This document shows positions 51,842 through 64,000 of a stretch of DNA of 64,000 nucleotides, one piece after another. A program made the translations under genes and the position numbers. Below the pieces are notes generated by a model, which worked only from the letters and a program-made list of their open reading frames with translations, ran no database searches and was not told the DNA's origin. Source of the stretch: Zeugodacus cucurbitae (Eukaryota; Arthropoda; Insecta; Diptera; Tephritidae); the NCBI RefSeq assembly GCF_028554725.1, contig NC_071667.1, positions 69,693,501 through 69,757,500 of the forward strand. Reading direction: 5' to 3'. Positions within the stretch are counted from its first letter, which is position 1. Each line of letters opens with the position of its first letter.

Positions 51842-51970
51842 AGTGAAAGCTCTCTGAGTGATAGCTTAAGCTACATGAAAGCTGCGCAAGTGAAAGCTCA
51901 ACAAAAGTCAAAAGTCTGTACGTAAAAGCTCGAGCTAAGTGAAAGCTCAAGCTATGTGAATGCTCGACAA
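51842..51970. repeat. Short-period array of GTGAAAGCTC-type units
   Basis: GAAAGCTC occurs exactly at 51845, 51892 and 51941, with variants GATAGCTT, GAAAGCTG, AAAAGCTC and GAATGCTC between. Many units end AAGCTA. The period is roughly 14-18 bp with one longer interruption. GAAAGCTC is the reverse complement of GAGCTTTC in the 38-bp array at 56907. Confidence 0.6.
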
Positions 51971-51999
51971 GCGCTACGTTGTGTTTTTGGCTTATCAAA

Positions 52000-53830
52000 T
52001 CAAGGTTCTGAATTTTTATCGTGCCCTATGCGGTCTTTTTGGCTTATGAAACCAATGATCGGTATTTTTATGGAGTATCGAAGTACTTTCAATATCACTA
52101 AATTATTTGAGGAACGTTTCCTACCACCACCACCGCAACAGCAACTGTGACCTCAATCCACACACAGGCTCTTTGTAACCAATGGAAATGCGACGAGCGT
52201 AAAATATTTACGCACGATATCGACATATGTAAACTGGTATAAAATGTTATTTATCAATCAAGGTAAATAGTAAAACCGAACCGGTTTTGATTACATCCGA
52301 TTAATTGAACTGTAAAAAATGGGCGCTCTGCAAACGAGTGCTACAGAAAAAAATGCAAAAATTAAAAAGCAAAAGTTTTTTTTTTTTATTTGGATATCAG
52401 ATGAGTTGGTGCATATTGGTATTAAAAGCGGAAGCTTGTTACCATTAACGGTTTGTAGCTGAAGCTGATGAATTTGCCGTGGAAAAAATGTGTAAAATAT
52501 ATCGTTGTTTATAGACGAACTGCAATATGCGCCAAAAGAATTTATATTCGAATGAAAATAGCGCTCTAACGTGAGCTTATGAGGACATACGAAAAATATA
52601 TTTATAATATTATTTTTGTTTTTTTACAAACATTTAAAGCCGCCATTTACAAGTGAATGTAGGGAATTCACATTTGATATGCAATTTGGCGTGCCGCTTT
52701 TTTTATCTGTTTGTGTGAGAAATGTTGATTGAGTTAAATACCGAATGTCCTACGCACAACATGCTGGTAATCTTTTCAACATTTCACACTGAAAAAACAA
52801 CAACGAAAACATCGAATTAATGAAAAATATTTTCGCTTGTAATACGGTGCGGAATAATGCGTTTTTAATTGAAAATGGAAAAGCGCAAGGTTGCAAGCTT
52901 TTAAAACGTGATAAGCCGGTCTTGAATCGAGCATGAGTAGTGAAAGGCACGTACATGGATGGAATCGTAATTTTGCGTTGGAAATTTATACAGTTATTTT
53001 TTTGGTGTTCCAACCCAGCATGTGTCTCTCGAAAAAATGTTTGATAATTAACGAAAGTTTATAATTCTAACTGTAAGTTGACAATTAAATGTAGCAGGTT
53101 ATCCTAAAATATAAACAAAAAACATATTTTTAATAAATTCATATTCACATGTGGTTTCCTTTGCCGTGAAGGGTAAAAAAAAATATTTTGCCTATAAATA
53201 AATAATAAAAACCTTAAAATGTCATAAAAATGGCAATTAAATATTGCCGAAAAAAGGTGAATTTATAATAAATGTTGTCATGGCAATTCAATCATAAAGG
53301 AATCGCCTGTTTGTATGCTATAAAAAATATTCAACCGAGCGCACGGCCGTTGCACGTTGCGAAAATTGCCGAAATTGTACATAAAATGTAACAAATAAAT
53401 AATTTTTGCCAACTGAAAATTGATTAGAATGACTTGCTATAAAATAAAAAAATAATAACGGTAAAAACACGCAAGCGCTTCCGCTAACAGACTTCCACAG
53501 GACACAGCAGGAAAATGGCGTAGAAAGTGCACACAATTGAGGGATAACATGTAACCATTTTTTGCCGAAGCAATAAAAATATGCTGACATAATTTATTAG
53601 GCATTTTTATTGTTTTTTGCAGCAAAATGTCATGCGACAAGTAACCGATAACAGGCAATGCGGAGGTATACTTTAAGTGATGAATGCGAAATTTATTTCC
53701 GCTTAACTTACATAAATATTTATGTGAAGTACAGTGGCATAGACGAAACATTTTTGTGGGGTACACAATATGAAGTCAGTTTTTTTATGTAATTCAGTTG
53801 AAACTCTGCGAGACGTTTTCACAAATATCC
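52000..53830. other. Gene-free stretch
   Basis: AT-rich with short poly-T/poly-A runs. No gene or repeat recognised. Confidence 0.5.
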
Positions 53831-54340
53831 TAAATGTAGGCAAAGTTTTATGGTTTCCTTTTCGTGTTATAGTATTGCTTAGATTTAGGCAGAATTAACA
53901 AATGCAGTTGAAGATCAAAATCAATTACTATATAGTAATATTGTTCAGTAGAAAATTTCGGGCTAACGACAAATATGATTTTTGCCTAAATGTAGGCAAC
54001 ATTTTCTTTGGTTTAGAATACTAGAAAAATAAAAAAGAATTAACAAAAGTAGAATTGATACTTGGTTCCAATTTTAATAACAAAATCATTTAGAAGTTCA
54101 TTAATACTATTTTGACTAAAAAAACGTGAAAAACTATTTTTTAAGGAATCGCCGAAATGTAGGCAACGTTTTGTTAATTTTATATACAACATAACGAACT
54201 TTTAGAAGGAAGTTAGGTCACAGAAACGATAAAAGAAATGAAAAAGGTAGAACTGAGACTCGGAAAAATTTCAATAAATAGCGAATAACGCAACACGCCA
54301 AAATGTAGGCAACATTATTGGTTTTGAATATTAGCTTAAT
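53831..54340. repeat. Degenerate tandem array with the AAATGTAGGCAAC motif
   Basis: Units start with TAAATGTAGGCAAAG (53831), TAAATGTAGGCAACA (53987), AAATGTAGGCAACG (54155) and AAATGTAGGCAACA (54301), at intervals of 146-168 bp. Spacers share GGTTT-GAATAYTAG and AATTAACAAAWGYAG-like pieces but are well diverged. The 12-13 bp motif is clearly better preserved than the spacers. Confidence 0.65.
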
Positions 54341-54724
54341 TTTGTTCCGACTGCTAAAGATTTTCCTGGAAGTTTTTCTAATATTTCCTTTGAATTACAA
54401 ACTTATTCGTTCATCATATAACCCTACATTTCGAAACTTTTATATCAACACTGCTCACTGTAATAAGGAAAAAAATGTATATTCAATATTTTCCCTCAAT
54501 AACTCTTTTGGGCATTCGTTTGCGTTCAGGTGCAAATAAAATATTGTCAACAATAACTAAAACATATATTTATCAAAATATTTGGCAAAAAAATCAAACA
54601 TAAATTGTTAGCAATCAAGCTAACGGCATCCGTGACTTCGTAAATAAATATAATGGAGTACTGGGAATACCACAGCTGCTCAGCTGCTACTACCGATGCC
54701 AAACGCCCGAGCGCCATAAATGCC

Positions 54725-54757
54725 ACTTACCTAAATAAGGAATGAGGTAAATAAATT
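54725..54757 (-). other. Candidate recursive splice site upstream of the cpx coding exon
   Basis: The minus strand reads TTATTTACCTCATTCCTTATTTAG followed directly by GTAAGTGG; the junction is between 54731 and 54730. It has the same acceptor-donor fusion as the site at 17384 but a TAG acceptor, which the ratchet consensus (YAG|GTRAGT) allows. It lies 13.2 kb upstream of the coding-exon acceptor, inside the presumed 5'UTR intron. The pyrimidine tract is interrupted, so it is the weaker of the two. Confidence 0.45.
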
Positions 54758-54759
54758 TA

Positions 54760-57700
54760 TGCAAAAATAGCCGGCAAAGCATTTGCAAGGAAAGGTAACG
54801 GTGTATTGCATGAGTAGTTATATATTTGTTTTGCGTAAAACGGTGCAAAAAGCAGCAACCAACAGTGTATTGCTGCTTCTGCCTGCGCATAAAGTAAGAC
54901 CTCGAGAAATTATAAGTATTTATACAAATATATTTTCATATATAACCGATAAAGGTGTAGCTATTCATAAATACCCCACCACCTTCGCAGCATTTCATAT
55001 ATGTATGTATTAGTATATATGTTTGTCACACACTGGTGGCTTGTGATAATGCTGCAGAAGAATATAGTGAATTGCTTGGCGTCCCAAAGGTATGTAAATA
55101 ATCCAACCAACACCACAAAACCAACAAAAAGTTGCGAAACATCCTTTGCCTGGGCCGGTGCTAAATCTGCGGTGTAACCACAATAATTCGGTGAGTGGTG
55201 AACAACGTGTGCGCAACCACCTTAATATACGCGCAATGCCTGCCTGCTGAGCTCACACCTGATTACTCACACCGCGTTAAGGCATACGCACGTGTTATCA
55301 CTGAGGTGCGAGAAATTGCTGTGAAGTTTTTCTTTTTCTTCTCCTTATTATGATTTTCGCCTTCTCATCTCTGGTGTTTATGTTTTGTTTGTTGTATATT
55401 TATTGATACACAATTTAATTTTATTTCACAAAAATACTTTTTGAGTCGGCATTTCTTGTGGGAAATCAATTTTATTATATTTGTTAACAAGACGAGCGAG
55501 AAATTCCTTTGTAGGCGGAAAATTATGACTATTACCAATACTTCAAATTTTATGTATATTTTTCATGCCAAAGGGAAATCAATTTTTATTGTTTTGCCTA
55601 CACAGAAAGTGAGTTTGACGTCAAGTTATTAGCGTCGGGAGTGCAATACAGTTTGGAGTATTGCTAAAATTATTAATTTTATCTGAAATATATATTAAAA
55701 ATATTATTTTGCTCTCCTGAGTCGGTTAGTAAATATCAAAATTATTTAAAGCTTACATGCCGAGATAACAGATGGCGCGCTGTATGTTTGTTGATTGAAA
55801 TATAATAATTATTTTCTTAGGGATGAATTTACAATTTAAAACATTGAAGAGGAGAGGAACTCATATTAATACACTGTAGTTTTATCCTTAAAAAAAAATA
55901 AATATTTTTACACACCCTTTAAAGACATTACAACCTCACACATCAAAATGTCACCACAAAGTTTGCGCTCGTTACAAGTTCAAACCGTTAAAGTACTACG
56001 CCACAGTTTAGCGCAGTTTCCTCGAAAATTTTCCAGTTTTCCGACGAAATTCCACGTTGTTAAATTATTCGCAGAATTTTCAAATTTAGGCTGCCAAAGC
56101 GTAAAGTGCCCAAGTTCAGCATGGAGCAGTAGTGCGAAACGTGTCACAGCAGGTACACACGATAATACATATATGCTGGGCTATACCACTAACATTCCAC
56201 TCATTTAGCACACATGTACCCTTCACACACATATATATGATCTATATTCGTGTATGTGTTTGCAGTCTTATTGCCTGAACTGTTGAACTGTTAGGGGGAA
56301 ATTATTAAATTCCAACAGCAAAGAAATTTTGCACGTTTTCCATACAGGAATTTTTCATCAACGTCACTGTGCTATTTCCATCAACTCTGGCATTTCAGTA
56401 CTTTTGCGCAAAATTCCGATGCATGAGTGCGGATGGACGGACGAACGCGTCAGAGCGTAACATGTACTGTGCAATGCAAGCCAAGTCGAGCCAAGCCAGT
56501 TGCACATTTTTACATTTCGTCAAAGCAAATTTGCTTTATTGCATGCAGTGATGTTGTGAATTTCAAAATATTTTTAATAAATTGATTTTAATCCCGTTTT
56601 TTTTCTATTTTTAATTTTGTTTGAATTGTCAATGTTTTTTGGCAATTTTGTTGTACATACATGTTGTTATTAAGAGTTTAGATAAAAATACACAATTATT
56701 AACATTTTTGAAAGTTTTAGATATTGTATTAAAAGAGATTGATTGATAATTTTGACTGTGCAAAAATACAAGCAAACAAAAATTTTTGGAAGTTGCTTTT
56801 GACTCAATATTTTGTAGCTTTTAAATTGAATAAATATTTTTTGTTGTTATTTCTTAGTAAATCATAGATAAATACATAATACAGAAATATTTTTATTAAA
56901 ATTGGCCAAAGTTTCATTTCGGAGCTTTCGAGTATGCTGAAATCTAAAGCTTCATTTTGTTGCATTTCACTACGCTTGAAACTAAAGCTTCACTTCAGAG
57001 CTTGCGACTATGATTAAGGCTAAAGCTTCGTTTTGGAGCTTTCGACCATGCTTATTATTTAAAAATAAAGTAGCTGTTATATCGCTCAGCTGTATTTTTT
57101 ATTGAAATTAAATCATTTTTGAACTTGAGAACATTTGAAATATATCATTGAGTATATATATGAAAAATAGTAAAATTTTTATTGTTAATACGTTTGCTAA
57201 ACTAACCTGACTCTGACTTGAGCTTTCATACTGTACTGAAAACAATCAAAAGCTCAAACAGCTTTATTATTTTACTAATTTACTTTCATAATTGAACCTT
57301 GAAATGTGTGGAATTCAATGGGTTTATACAGATATATATAAATTTTAGTTATAAAAATAAATATATTTATTTATAGTGAAAATCAAGTATATAAACACCG
57401 ACAATATAAAAAATTGTACATATACTTTCCAAAGTTCCCAACAAAAGTTTTAAATGAAATGTCGAAAGTCGCAAAGTCATTGCGGCAAATCAGTTAGCTA
57501 CCTGCAAGTCATTTACTCTCGAGTATTTAGCTTGCAATGACCCCCAGGAAGTTCATTAAAAGTGCAAAAGCAAAGTTAACTTTTATCAACTGCAATGCAG
57601 ACCGCTCATCGCCCCATTGGAGAGCGATGGCGCTGCAGCAAAATGTGAACTTTTATTTTAGTCGGTTTAATAATAGTTGTTTTTTTTTGCTAGTAGTTTG

Positions 57701-59578
57701 AGACAATGGCAGGTGATTTTCTGTGTTGAGCATTTCTCCACATAAAAACAATACTGAGAAATTTAAAGAGAAATTGAACGAAATGATAAAAAACACAGAG
57801 AAGAGAGTTCGCTGTATGAAAGTGATTCGCGGTATTGATCTATTCTATTAGACATACTAATTTGAATATATATCTGTCTCTAAAACCTAATACGTAATAC
57901 TACCTTTATGTAGTATATATATACATATATCTTCCTTTATGTGTCAAAAAAGTCTTTTAGTGAGAAATATACCAAAATGCTTTCCATCTGATTTCACCAA
58001 CCCAAAATCCAAGCCCATTTAATATATAATTGAAAAATATTAATAATTTCGTGACACCTGCCAACACTGGTGCCCATAGTCATTCAACAAAAACAACCAT
58101 ATTTACACAGATAGGACCGTAGGGAAATATGAAACGCGGAATGTCATAATTACAAAGTGAAATTCACAGTGACCAAAATAAAGGAAATTATGCATAACAA
58201 CACTGTGAGTCTGAACAGGAACAAGGGGTTACATACAAGCACGAGCGCAGAGACAGGTGTAATATACATATATCCATGCTTTTGGGAATATGCTGTAGAT
58301 ATATATATTTCTAATAAATCTGTTTAGTATGTGTGTCTACATTATAACCGTAAACATCGAAGGCGCTAACATCGCCGCACCAGCCATCGAAGGCTGTTCG
58401 GTCTTACGAACAGGTGTACAGTGAACGGTGAACGTTGAACGGCGCTGTCAGCTGAAAGTTATGCGATACCGTATCGAGATAAACTACATACAATTTGAAT
58501 AAATTAATTAAGCCGAATGGGGTGAGTGTCAATGTCAGAAGGGGTGGCTGGCTGGTGGTAAGGTGGCAAGGCAGAAAGGAAGCATTAATGAAAAGCGGAA
58601 AGCCTAAACCAGCAGGTTTTCGGCTACACACAAACCAGCGCCACGAAAGTCAATATGCTAACGGTAACACTGCAGTTACAAACATATAAACATAATATAT
58701 TCAATACACTGCTAGATTATTGCTGGAAGGTGCGCGTGGTGTTGGTGGAGAACAGAATAATTTAATAATCATGTCTTGCCGGACGGGCGATTCCCACATA
58801 GAAGCCAAGTCCACTTCAAAGCAATACTTAGTGAATTCAGCACTGTTTGTTTAGTGGCAGGAGCTTTAAGGATATTTAGAGGAAGAACGTAGCTGTTAAT
58901 TAACTGTTACGTGTTTGTATGCGCCCGAAGTTAGTATGCTGAAATATGAAGAATATGTATTTATGGGTTATAAGTCCATATTCAATGGAGGTATGGCGTT
59001 ATTACTCAAGCTGGACTATCAGTAGAGGTTATGAGGAAAAGTTAATTTCTTGAAGATATCCATAACCACATAACCTTGAATCACCTTTAACATTCCAGAA
59101 CCAAAAACAGGTTTCCATTTAAATATCCCAAACACTCAGGGGAGCGCACTAAGTCTCATCCAAAACATGTCTTGAATATATAATAGTTTCCAAAGTAAAA
59201 AATTTAAACTTTCACGGCATAAACTTGCCGTAAGGCGTAGGAAATACCAGCAGCAACTTAATAGACGCCATTTTTATAAGCTGATAAATAAGAAGAGCAT
59301 AAAGATGATGAAAGGCATTAAGGCGAACAACATGAATAAAAATGTGGCACAAATTAAGTTAAACGCCGCAGCAGTTAACGGTAGAGCAAAGCAAACAATA
59401 CTTGAGTCTACTACCAGCACTCCCCCTACGCTAACAAATAGCAAACGAGGAGGGTCGTAAGTACATGAGCTAGTGCATATGTAGTGGCTTGGCAGGTGAG
59501 CGCCGTGTGTAAGGTAGAGATCGAAGTGGGGATGCTGGATTCTCGTACACACGGCACGCAATGATTTTCAACTTTTAG
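54760..59578. other. Gene-free stretch
   Basis: Holds the 38-bp array. A plus-strand frame starts at ATG 55948 (context CATCAAAATGTC) and runs to a donor-like AGCAG|GTACAC at 56152/56153; its product MSPQSLRSLQVQTVKVLRHS... is basic and unrecognised. Otherwise AT-rich intronic or flanking sequence. Confidence 0.45.
56907..57058. repeat. Four-unit tandem repeat with exact 38-bp period
   Basis: Units start at 56907, 56945, 56983 and 57021, approximately TAAAGCTTCATTTTGGAGCT followed by TTCGACTATGCTTGAAAC. Units one and four keep GGAGCTTTCGA; units two and three have diverged there. The period is constant at 38 bp. Confidence 0.8.
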
Positions 59579-59584
59579 ACTTAC

Positions 59585-60180
59585 GCAATTCCGTGCCGGG
59601 AATGTTGGCATGCCGAAGGTCGCCGCGCACCACTCATTCCACACCAGCGCTGAAACCGGCGCTATTGTTGTTGTTGGTATTGCTTCATTGCTTGCGAATA
59701 TTGCGCTATTCATTATTCACCAGGCAGACTGCTTGCCATCGCAGCAATCGCTGAGCTGAGATGACTTCCATACCCCCAGCCAACATCGCCGCGCCTCTTC
59801 CTGGCATCTCTTGTCGACTGTCATCTGCATCGCTGATAAGTAAATCCGATTAGAACTGTCGCGCTTGGCCGGAAACTTCTGCTTCTGCCTGTTCTGTTGA
59901 ACAGCCGCCGCTGCTGTTCATTTTGCGGGTGAGTTTTTTTCTCCACAATGCTCGTGTTGGTTGCACGGTCGGCCACAATTCTGTAGCCACGTGATTTCCA
60001 CATTGGTTGGTTTCTTAAACCGATTTGTGTTTGTTGTTGTCTTGTGTTGTGCTGCTGTTGTCAGCTGCAGCAAATTAGCTAGTGCTGATGTCTGAGATAT
60101 TGTCATTTGGTAGGCTTCTAAATTACACATCACCACTATTGTCGAATGGCATGAAATGGTAGATAGCAATCGTAGTGATG
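59585..60180 (-). other. Candidate upstream 5'UTR exon on the cpx sense strand
   Basis: On the minus strand the region reads as CAA/CAG-rich leader-like sequence (CAACAGCAGCACAACACAAG, CAACAACAAACACAAATCGG) and then a GC-richer stretch. It ends at a GTAAGT donor (59579-59584, preceded by C, which is not ideal). An ATG in the fly-type context CGCAAAATGAAC at 59919-59921 opens a 23-residue frame, MNSSGGCSTEQAEAEVSGQA..., closed by TAA at 59850. It lies on the correct side of the cpx coding exon. Neither an initiator nor an acceptor could be fixed at its 5' end. Confidence 0.2.
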
Positions 60181-63100
60181 CGTCTTTTTGTGGGTGTGGA
60201 AGAAAGTGCAGGAAATGAGCAGCATTTCTTCAAACACAAAAAGGACTGAGGCAAAGATGTGCTGATAGAAGTAGGTATTTCAAGTTAGATTGAATTGGGA
60301 GTCATTTACCGCCTTTCTGTGCTGCGAATTATTATAGTAATGAATAAATCCATGAAGTTGCAATAATAGTGGCACAGGTGAGATTGGGGATGAGTATATA
60401 TCATGCTTTTTGTACGGATTAAATTTAGTGCTAGAATTATTGGGGTTTGGAGATTGAGAACTCGTACTTCAGCATTTAGTAGAGACTTTACCTTTCAATC
60501 TATAAAGTAACCGACGTATTGAGACTTAGCTTTAGCAATCCATTAGTGAGGAGAATTTGAAAGAATAAATCGTATTTTCGTTATGGGATATATAATAGGT
60601 TCCAATGAAGTTACTTTGGGTATTATTTAATACTTTCATTTGTAAACCTATTCTAACCAGCCAACTGTGAGAGATGAATTATCACGAAAAGCTCGCCTCT
60701 TAAGGGACGCTGACGAACCCACAGAGTTCCACTTTCGGTTTTAAATCTGTGGATTCGCTTTGTCATATATGATCTCAGATATGATATATTCTTACTCTCT
60801 TCTGCTGTGCCCAGTTTCCCTATGACTTAGACTCAAATTTTGTGACACCTATTCTGAAATCAGCTATACATCTTTGGAGTATGGCTTTGAACCAGAAGAG
60901 AAATTTTCAGTCTACCTCAATCACTCGATGTATATAATAATAAATCATTTACCGAGTGAACGATCTTCGGAAATATATTCGGTTGAAATCGAATTTGGAC
61001 TATAATATAAAACTAAAATATTGAAAATAGTCTAACATAACCTGATGTAAATACATCATTATTGGTTTCGTGCTGGACTTTAGAATATATTCGTTTGGAA
61101 ATATTCTATATCATAAGATTATTTATCTGGAAAAACAATCTCAATATTACGAAGGGTCTAATAACTTGATCATATATTTATCAAGTCAAATTTAATGAAT
61201 TTTTCCCAAAATATATATAAATAAATATTAACCTCTCTTAAAAACTGGTTTAAAGACTCAAAATTATCTTAAAAGTATTTAAAAAAGAACGCTAATCTTA
61301 ATACTAAATTAAAGCACTCATTAAAATAAAAATATAAACCACAAATCCAGCTCAACCTCCATTAGTCACCAGCACTCAAGTTGCCGAAAACAAAGTTGTG
61401 TCATTTAAAATTACAGCATCACTCCCACCTCACTCCACCTCTCTCCACTTCACACCGCGCACAAAATGTTAAGAGAAGTGATGCGGTGTACACTTTTCAT
61501 TGGCGACATTAAAAATTATTGCCACTTTAATTCAACGCGAAACAGCTTTAGATGAGTAAACAAAAATACGGCTTTCAGCGCCATTTGCGCTCAGTATGCG
61601 CCATTTCTTATGTCCGGTCTACATACATATATACTAGATGTGCGCTGCAATTACGCTGAGTGCGGAACGGTTGGACGTGCAGCGGCTGCCATGCGCCGCA
61701 TTCGGTTTATCTCAGCTGCTTATCTGCCGCGTGAAATGTGCCAAAAAGACAACAACAATAAAAACAGCGAGTATTGTATGAGTGAGCAACGCCAAGGCGC
61801 CGTAAATGAGCAGCAACGAGACTGCACTCGCAGGAAGTTGATGTTGTCACCATCGTTGCTATTGTTGGTGTTGTTATTGTAGTCATTGCTGCTGATGTTT
61901 GTCGTTAAATAAAGTAATTTACAAAAATCTGCACGTAAATGACTCTGATGACACGTAGACGCCATGCTTGGCATATTTTAAGTTCTTTATTTTATTATTA
62001 TACATTTTTCTCATGCTTTTTGTTGCTTTTTATTTTTGTTTATGGCGAAAAATTAAAATTGCAGAAAGCATCAAAGTGAAGGCACATAAATGGCAAAAGA
62101 GAAATGCACGAAAGTTAAATGAAAAGTAAAAAAACGCGAAAAAAATAAAATTCGAATAAAAATAGCTGAAATTCAAAAAGACATTGAAAAATGTTCATCG
62201 GATGTTGCTCGCTGTACTGCCTGTCACGCAATAAAATACGTTTTAAGAATGTTTAATTATCTCTGTGTGGTCGTGCGGATTGCCAACGCAGTGCAGCAGC
62301 CACAAAATGTAAGCGATATAATGCGTATTGTGTGGTTGATTAAAGATAATGCTGAGTTCATCAAATAATACATTAAAATTTTATACAGAGAGATGAAAAG
62401 TGTGCTGAGCTTTAAGGGACGAGAAAATGGTTTAAAACTGTGCTGGCAGTAGCTGCTTCAATCCCTGGCTAAAGCGTAGAGGTTTTAAATATTTAATATA
62501 GATGAATTCGATCGACTTGATTAACGATTATGACAATTAATGGAATCTCCAATCCAATTACATAGATCCAAACCTCTCGGGTATTCACTTCTGTACAGTA
62601 AGTATTTCTTTAAAACCATATAAATTTAGAAATATCTGCAAGAAGTAAGGACTACCTCTTCGAGAAACTAAAAATCATGGTAAATCCACATATTTACTGG
62701 AGATTCAGATTGGAGATCCCAATCTGGAAAGTAGTTCACCGTCCTTCCATCTTAAAGTTAGTTTGGTGTATATATAGGATGTGAGGTTAGGTTAGATTCA
62801 AAGGCTGACCCTCACGTTCAGAATCCCATTTAGGCGCTGATCCATAAGGATGCGAAAAGACTTCTATGTATGGATCGCAACGAAGTGCCTTATATACATA
62901 TATCGCCGAAGTGCTTTGAGAATTTCACAAATTGAGAACACTCGACAGTGGAGGAGGTAACGACATGATGTTTCCATCTAGCCTGAATCAACAAAGCTAT
63001 GGTAATTTCTGCCCGGCAATACCTAATCATGGGATATTGAAGAGGAATAAACCCCAGACGGTGATTAAATCTACATGAAACCAAGCCTTTGTGAGGTCAG

Positions 63101-64000
63101 TTACATAAGTATTCCTAGTATGCGCCACAGTCTAGAGCGAGACATTATTTTATCTTGGTCACTATACCAAAATATGGTTCTTGGTAATATTCGATAATCC
63201 TACAAAGCTACTGAAGTTTGTTTAATCTCTTTCCCAAATTAAGTTCCAGGTTCTTATAGTATTCGAAGGTGACAAATATAGAAGAGTCAGTGCGATACTA
63301 ATTTTTTCTTGAAATAATGTTCAGGATATGTAGATCTATATGGCTACCAAATATTTTAACATCCTCTCGAATAAGCAGATTGGGTATTTATATTTTAACA
63401 AAGCCTGAATGGCTCCTGACAACTCTTGACAGATTTATGTGGAAATGGTTTGAAGGAAATTTCTTTAGAAATATTATAGATTATCAGTATTATAAATGGA
63501 AGTTTCGATGATACCTAAAGACTAGTTTAACAATTTGCATAAATGTCTCTATTATGAGATAATTTATATGTAAATTGTTTTGAACCGAAAAAAGGAGCAA
63601 TATCATTTACAGAAAAGGAACATAAGCCAATTAGCACCCCAATTTATTTTGTATAACACAAAAACTACTTAAATTCCAACAGCTTATGGTCACATTCTGG
63701 TACTACACAACTAATTTAAGAAATTTTTCACCACAACTTCGCCGGCGGTCAAAAATATGTAACAGAATTGCGAATATACAAAAATGTATGCAACTTTTAA
63801 ATTAAATTACGCTCGTGGCAACACAGCAAAGTTAACGTTATGTTCAATACTAGCGAACGTCCGTTCCCCCCGCAGCACCCCCCTTAGCGGCAATTTGGCC
63901 AATTGCGCTTGCATGTTCATTAGCCTCGAAATCACTGCCATTCCTCGGGCAAAATGTACTGTAAAGTCTTTAAATTGCGCGCACATTTTTTTACGACGAT
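60181..64000. other. Gene-free stretch, right end of window
   Basis: AT-rich, with GC-richer patches at 61560-61880 and 63830-63960. No exon, RNA gene or repeat family recognised. Confidence 0.45.

Noticed and set aside
1..64000. tRNA, rRNA, CRISPR, operon or prokaryotic mobile element
   Set aside because: No B-box-like GGTTCGANTCC, no rRNA landmarks, no regularly spaced identical repeats and no dense coding; the DNA is clearly eukaryotic.

Overview
This is eukaryotic, AT-rich, almost entirely non-coding DNA from a higher fly. The composition (long introns, CA/TG and ATGT microsatellites, CAA-rich leaders), the mariner remnant and the dispersed repeats suggest a brachyceran, most likely a tephritid fruit fly; the family level is inference. 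There are no bacterial-type genes, operons, CRISPR arrays, rRNA genes or recognisable tRNA genes.

The one protein-coding exon I can identify with confidence is on the minus strand at 41217-41546. It holds a strong acceptor, a 275-nt leader without any ATG, an in-frame stop, a start codon in good context and 18 codons reading MAAFIAKQMVGNQLSAVK, followed by a consensus GTAAGT donor. This is the N-terminus of fly complexin (cpx), the SNARE-binding regulator of synaptic vesicle fusion. I found no later complexin exon in 1-41216, so at least 41 kb of this window would be one cpx intron. The region 41547-64000 would be an upstream intron in the 5'UTR and/or 5' flank. Two CAG|GTAAGT-type or TAG|GTAAGT-type sites on the sense (minus) strand, at about 17384 and 54731, look like recursive-splicing ratchet points.

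The rest is repeats and unassigned sequence. The mobile-element remnants are: two copies of one TA-flanked MITE (1154-1499, 36744-37232); three TTAA-flanked elements of about 620-660 bp that share a core motif (4160-4817, 6601-7219, about 16166-16812); a TA-flanked deletion derivative (23285-23627); a dispersed fly repeat (about 7300-7874); a 2.5-copy tandem repeat (46851-47260); and a mariner transposase fragment between two diverged direct repeats (47271-47725).

There are several degenerate tandem arrays: GTTGCCAGCTG at about 34.8-35.4 kb, a TAAACTCGAGTTTA palindrome at 49.6-50.0 kb, GAAAGCTC at 51.8 kb, AAATGTAGGCAAC at 53.8-54.3 kb, and an exact 38-bp period at 56.9-57.1 kb. The AAATGTAGGCAAC motif also occurs scattered and as a perfect inverted pair.

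A few A-rich or GC-richer islands resemble fly 5'UTR exons (14.56-15.33, 28.8-29.4, 40.1-40.4, 51.2-51.5 and 59.6-60.2 kb). They are candidates only. Nearly all the other open frames are chance.
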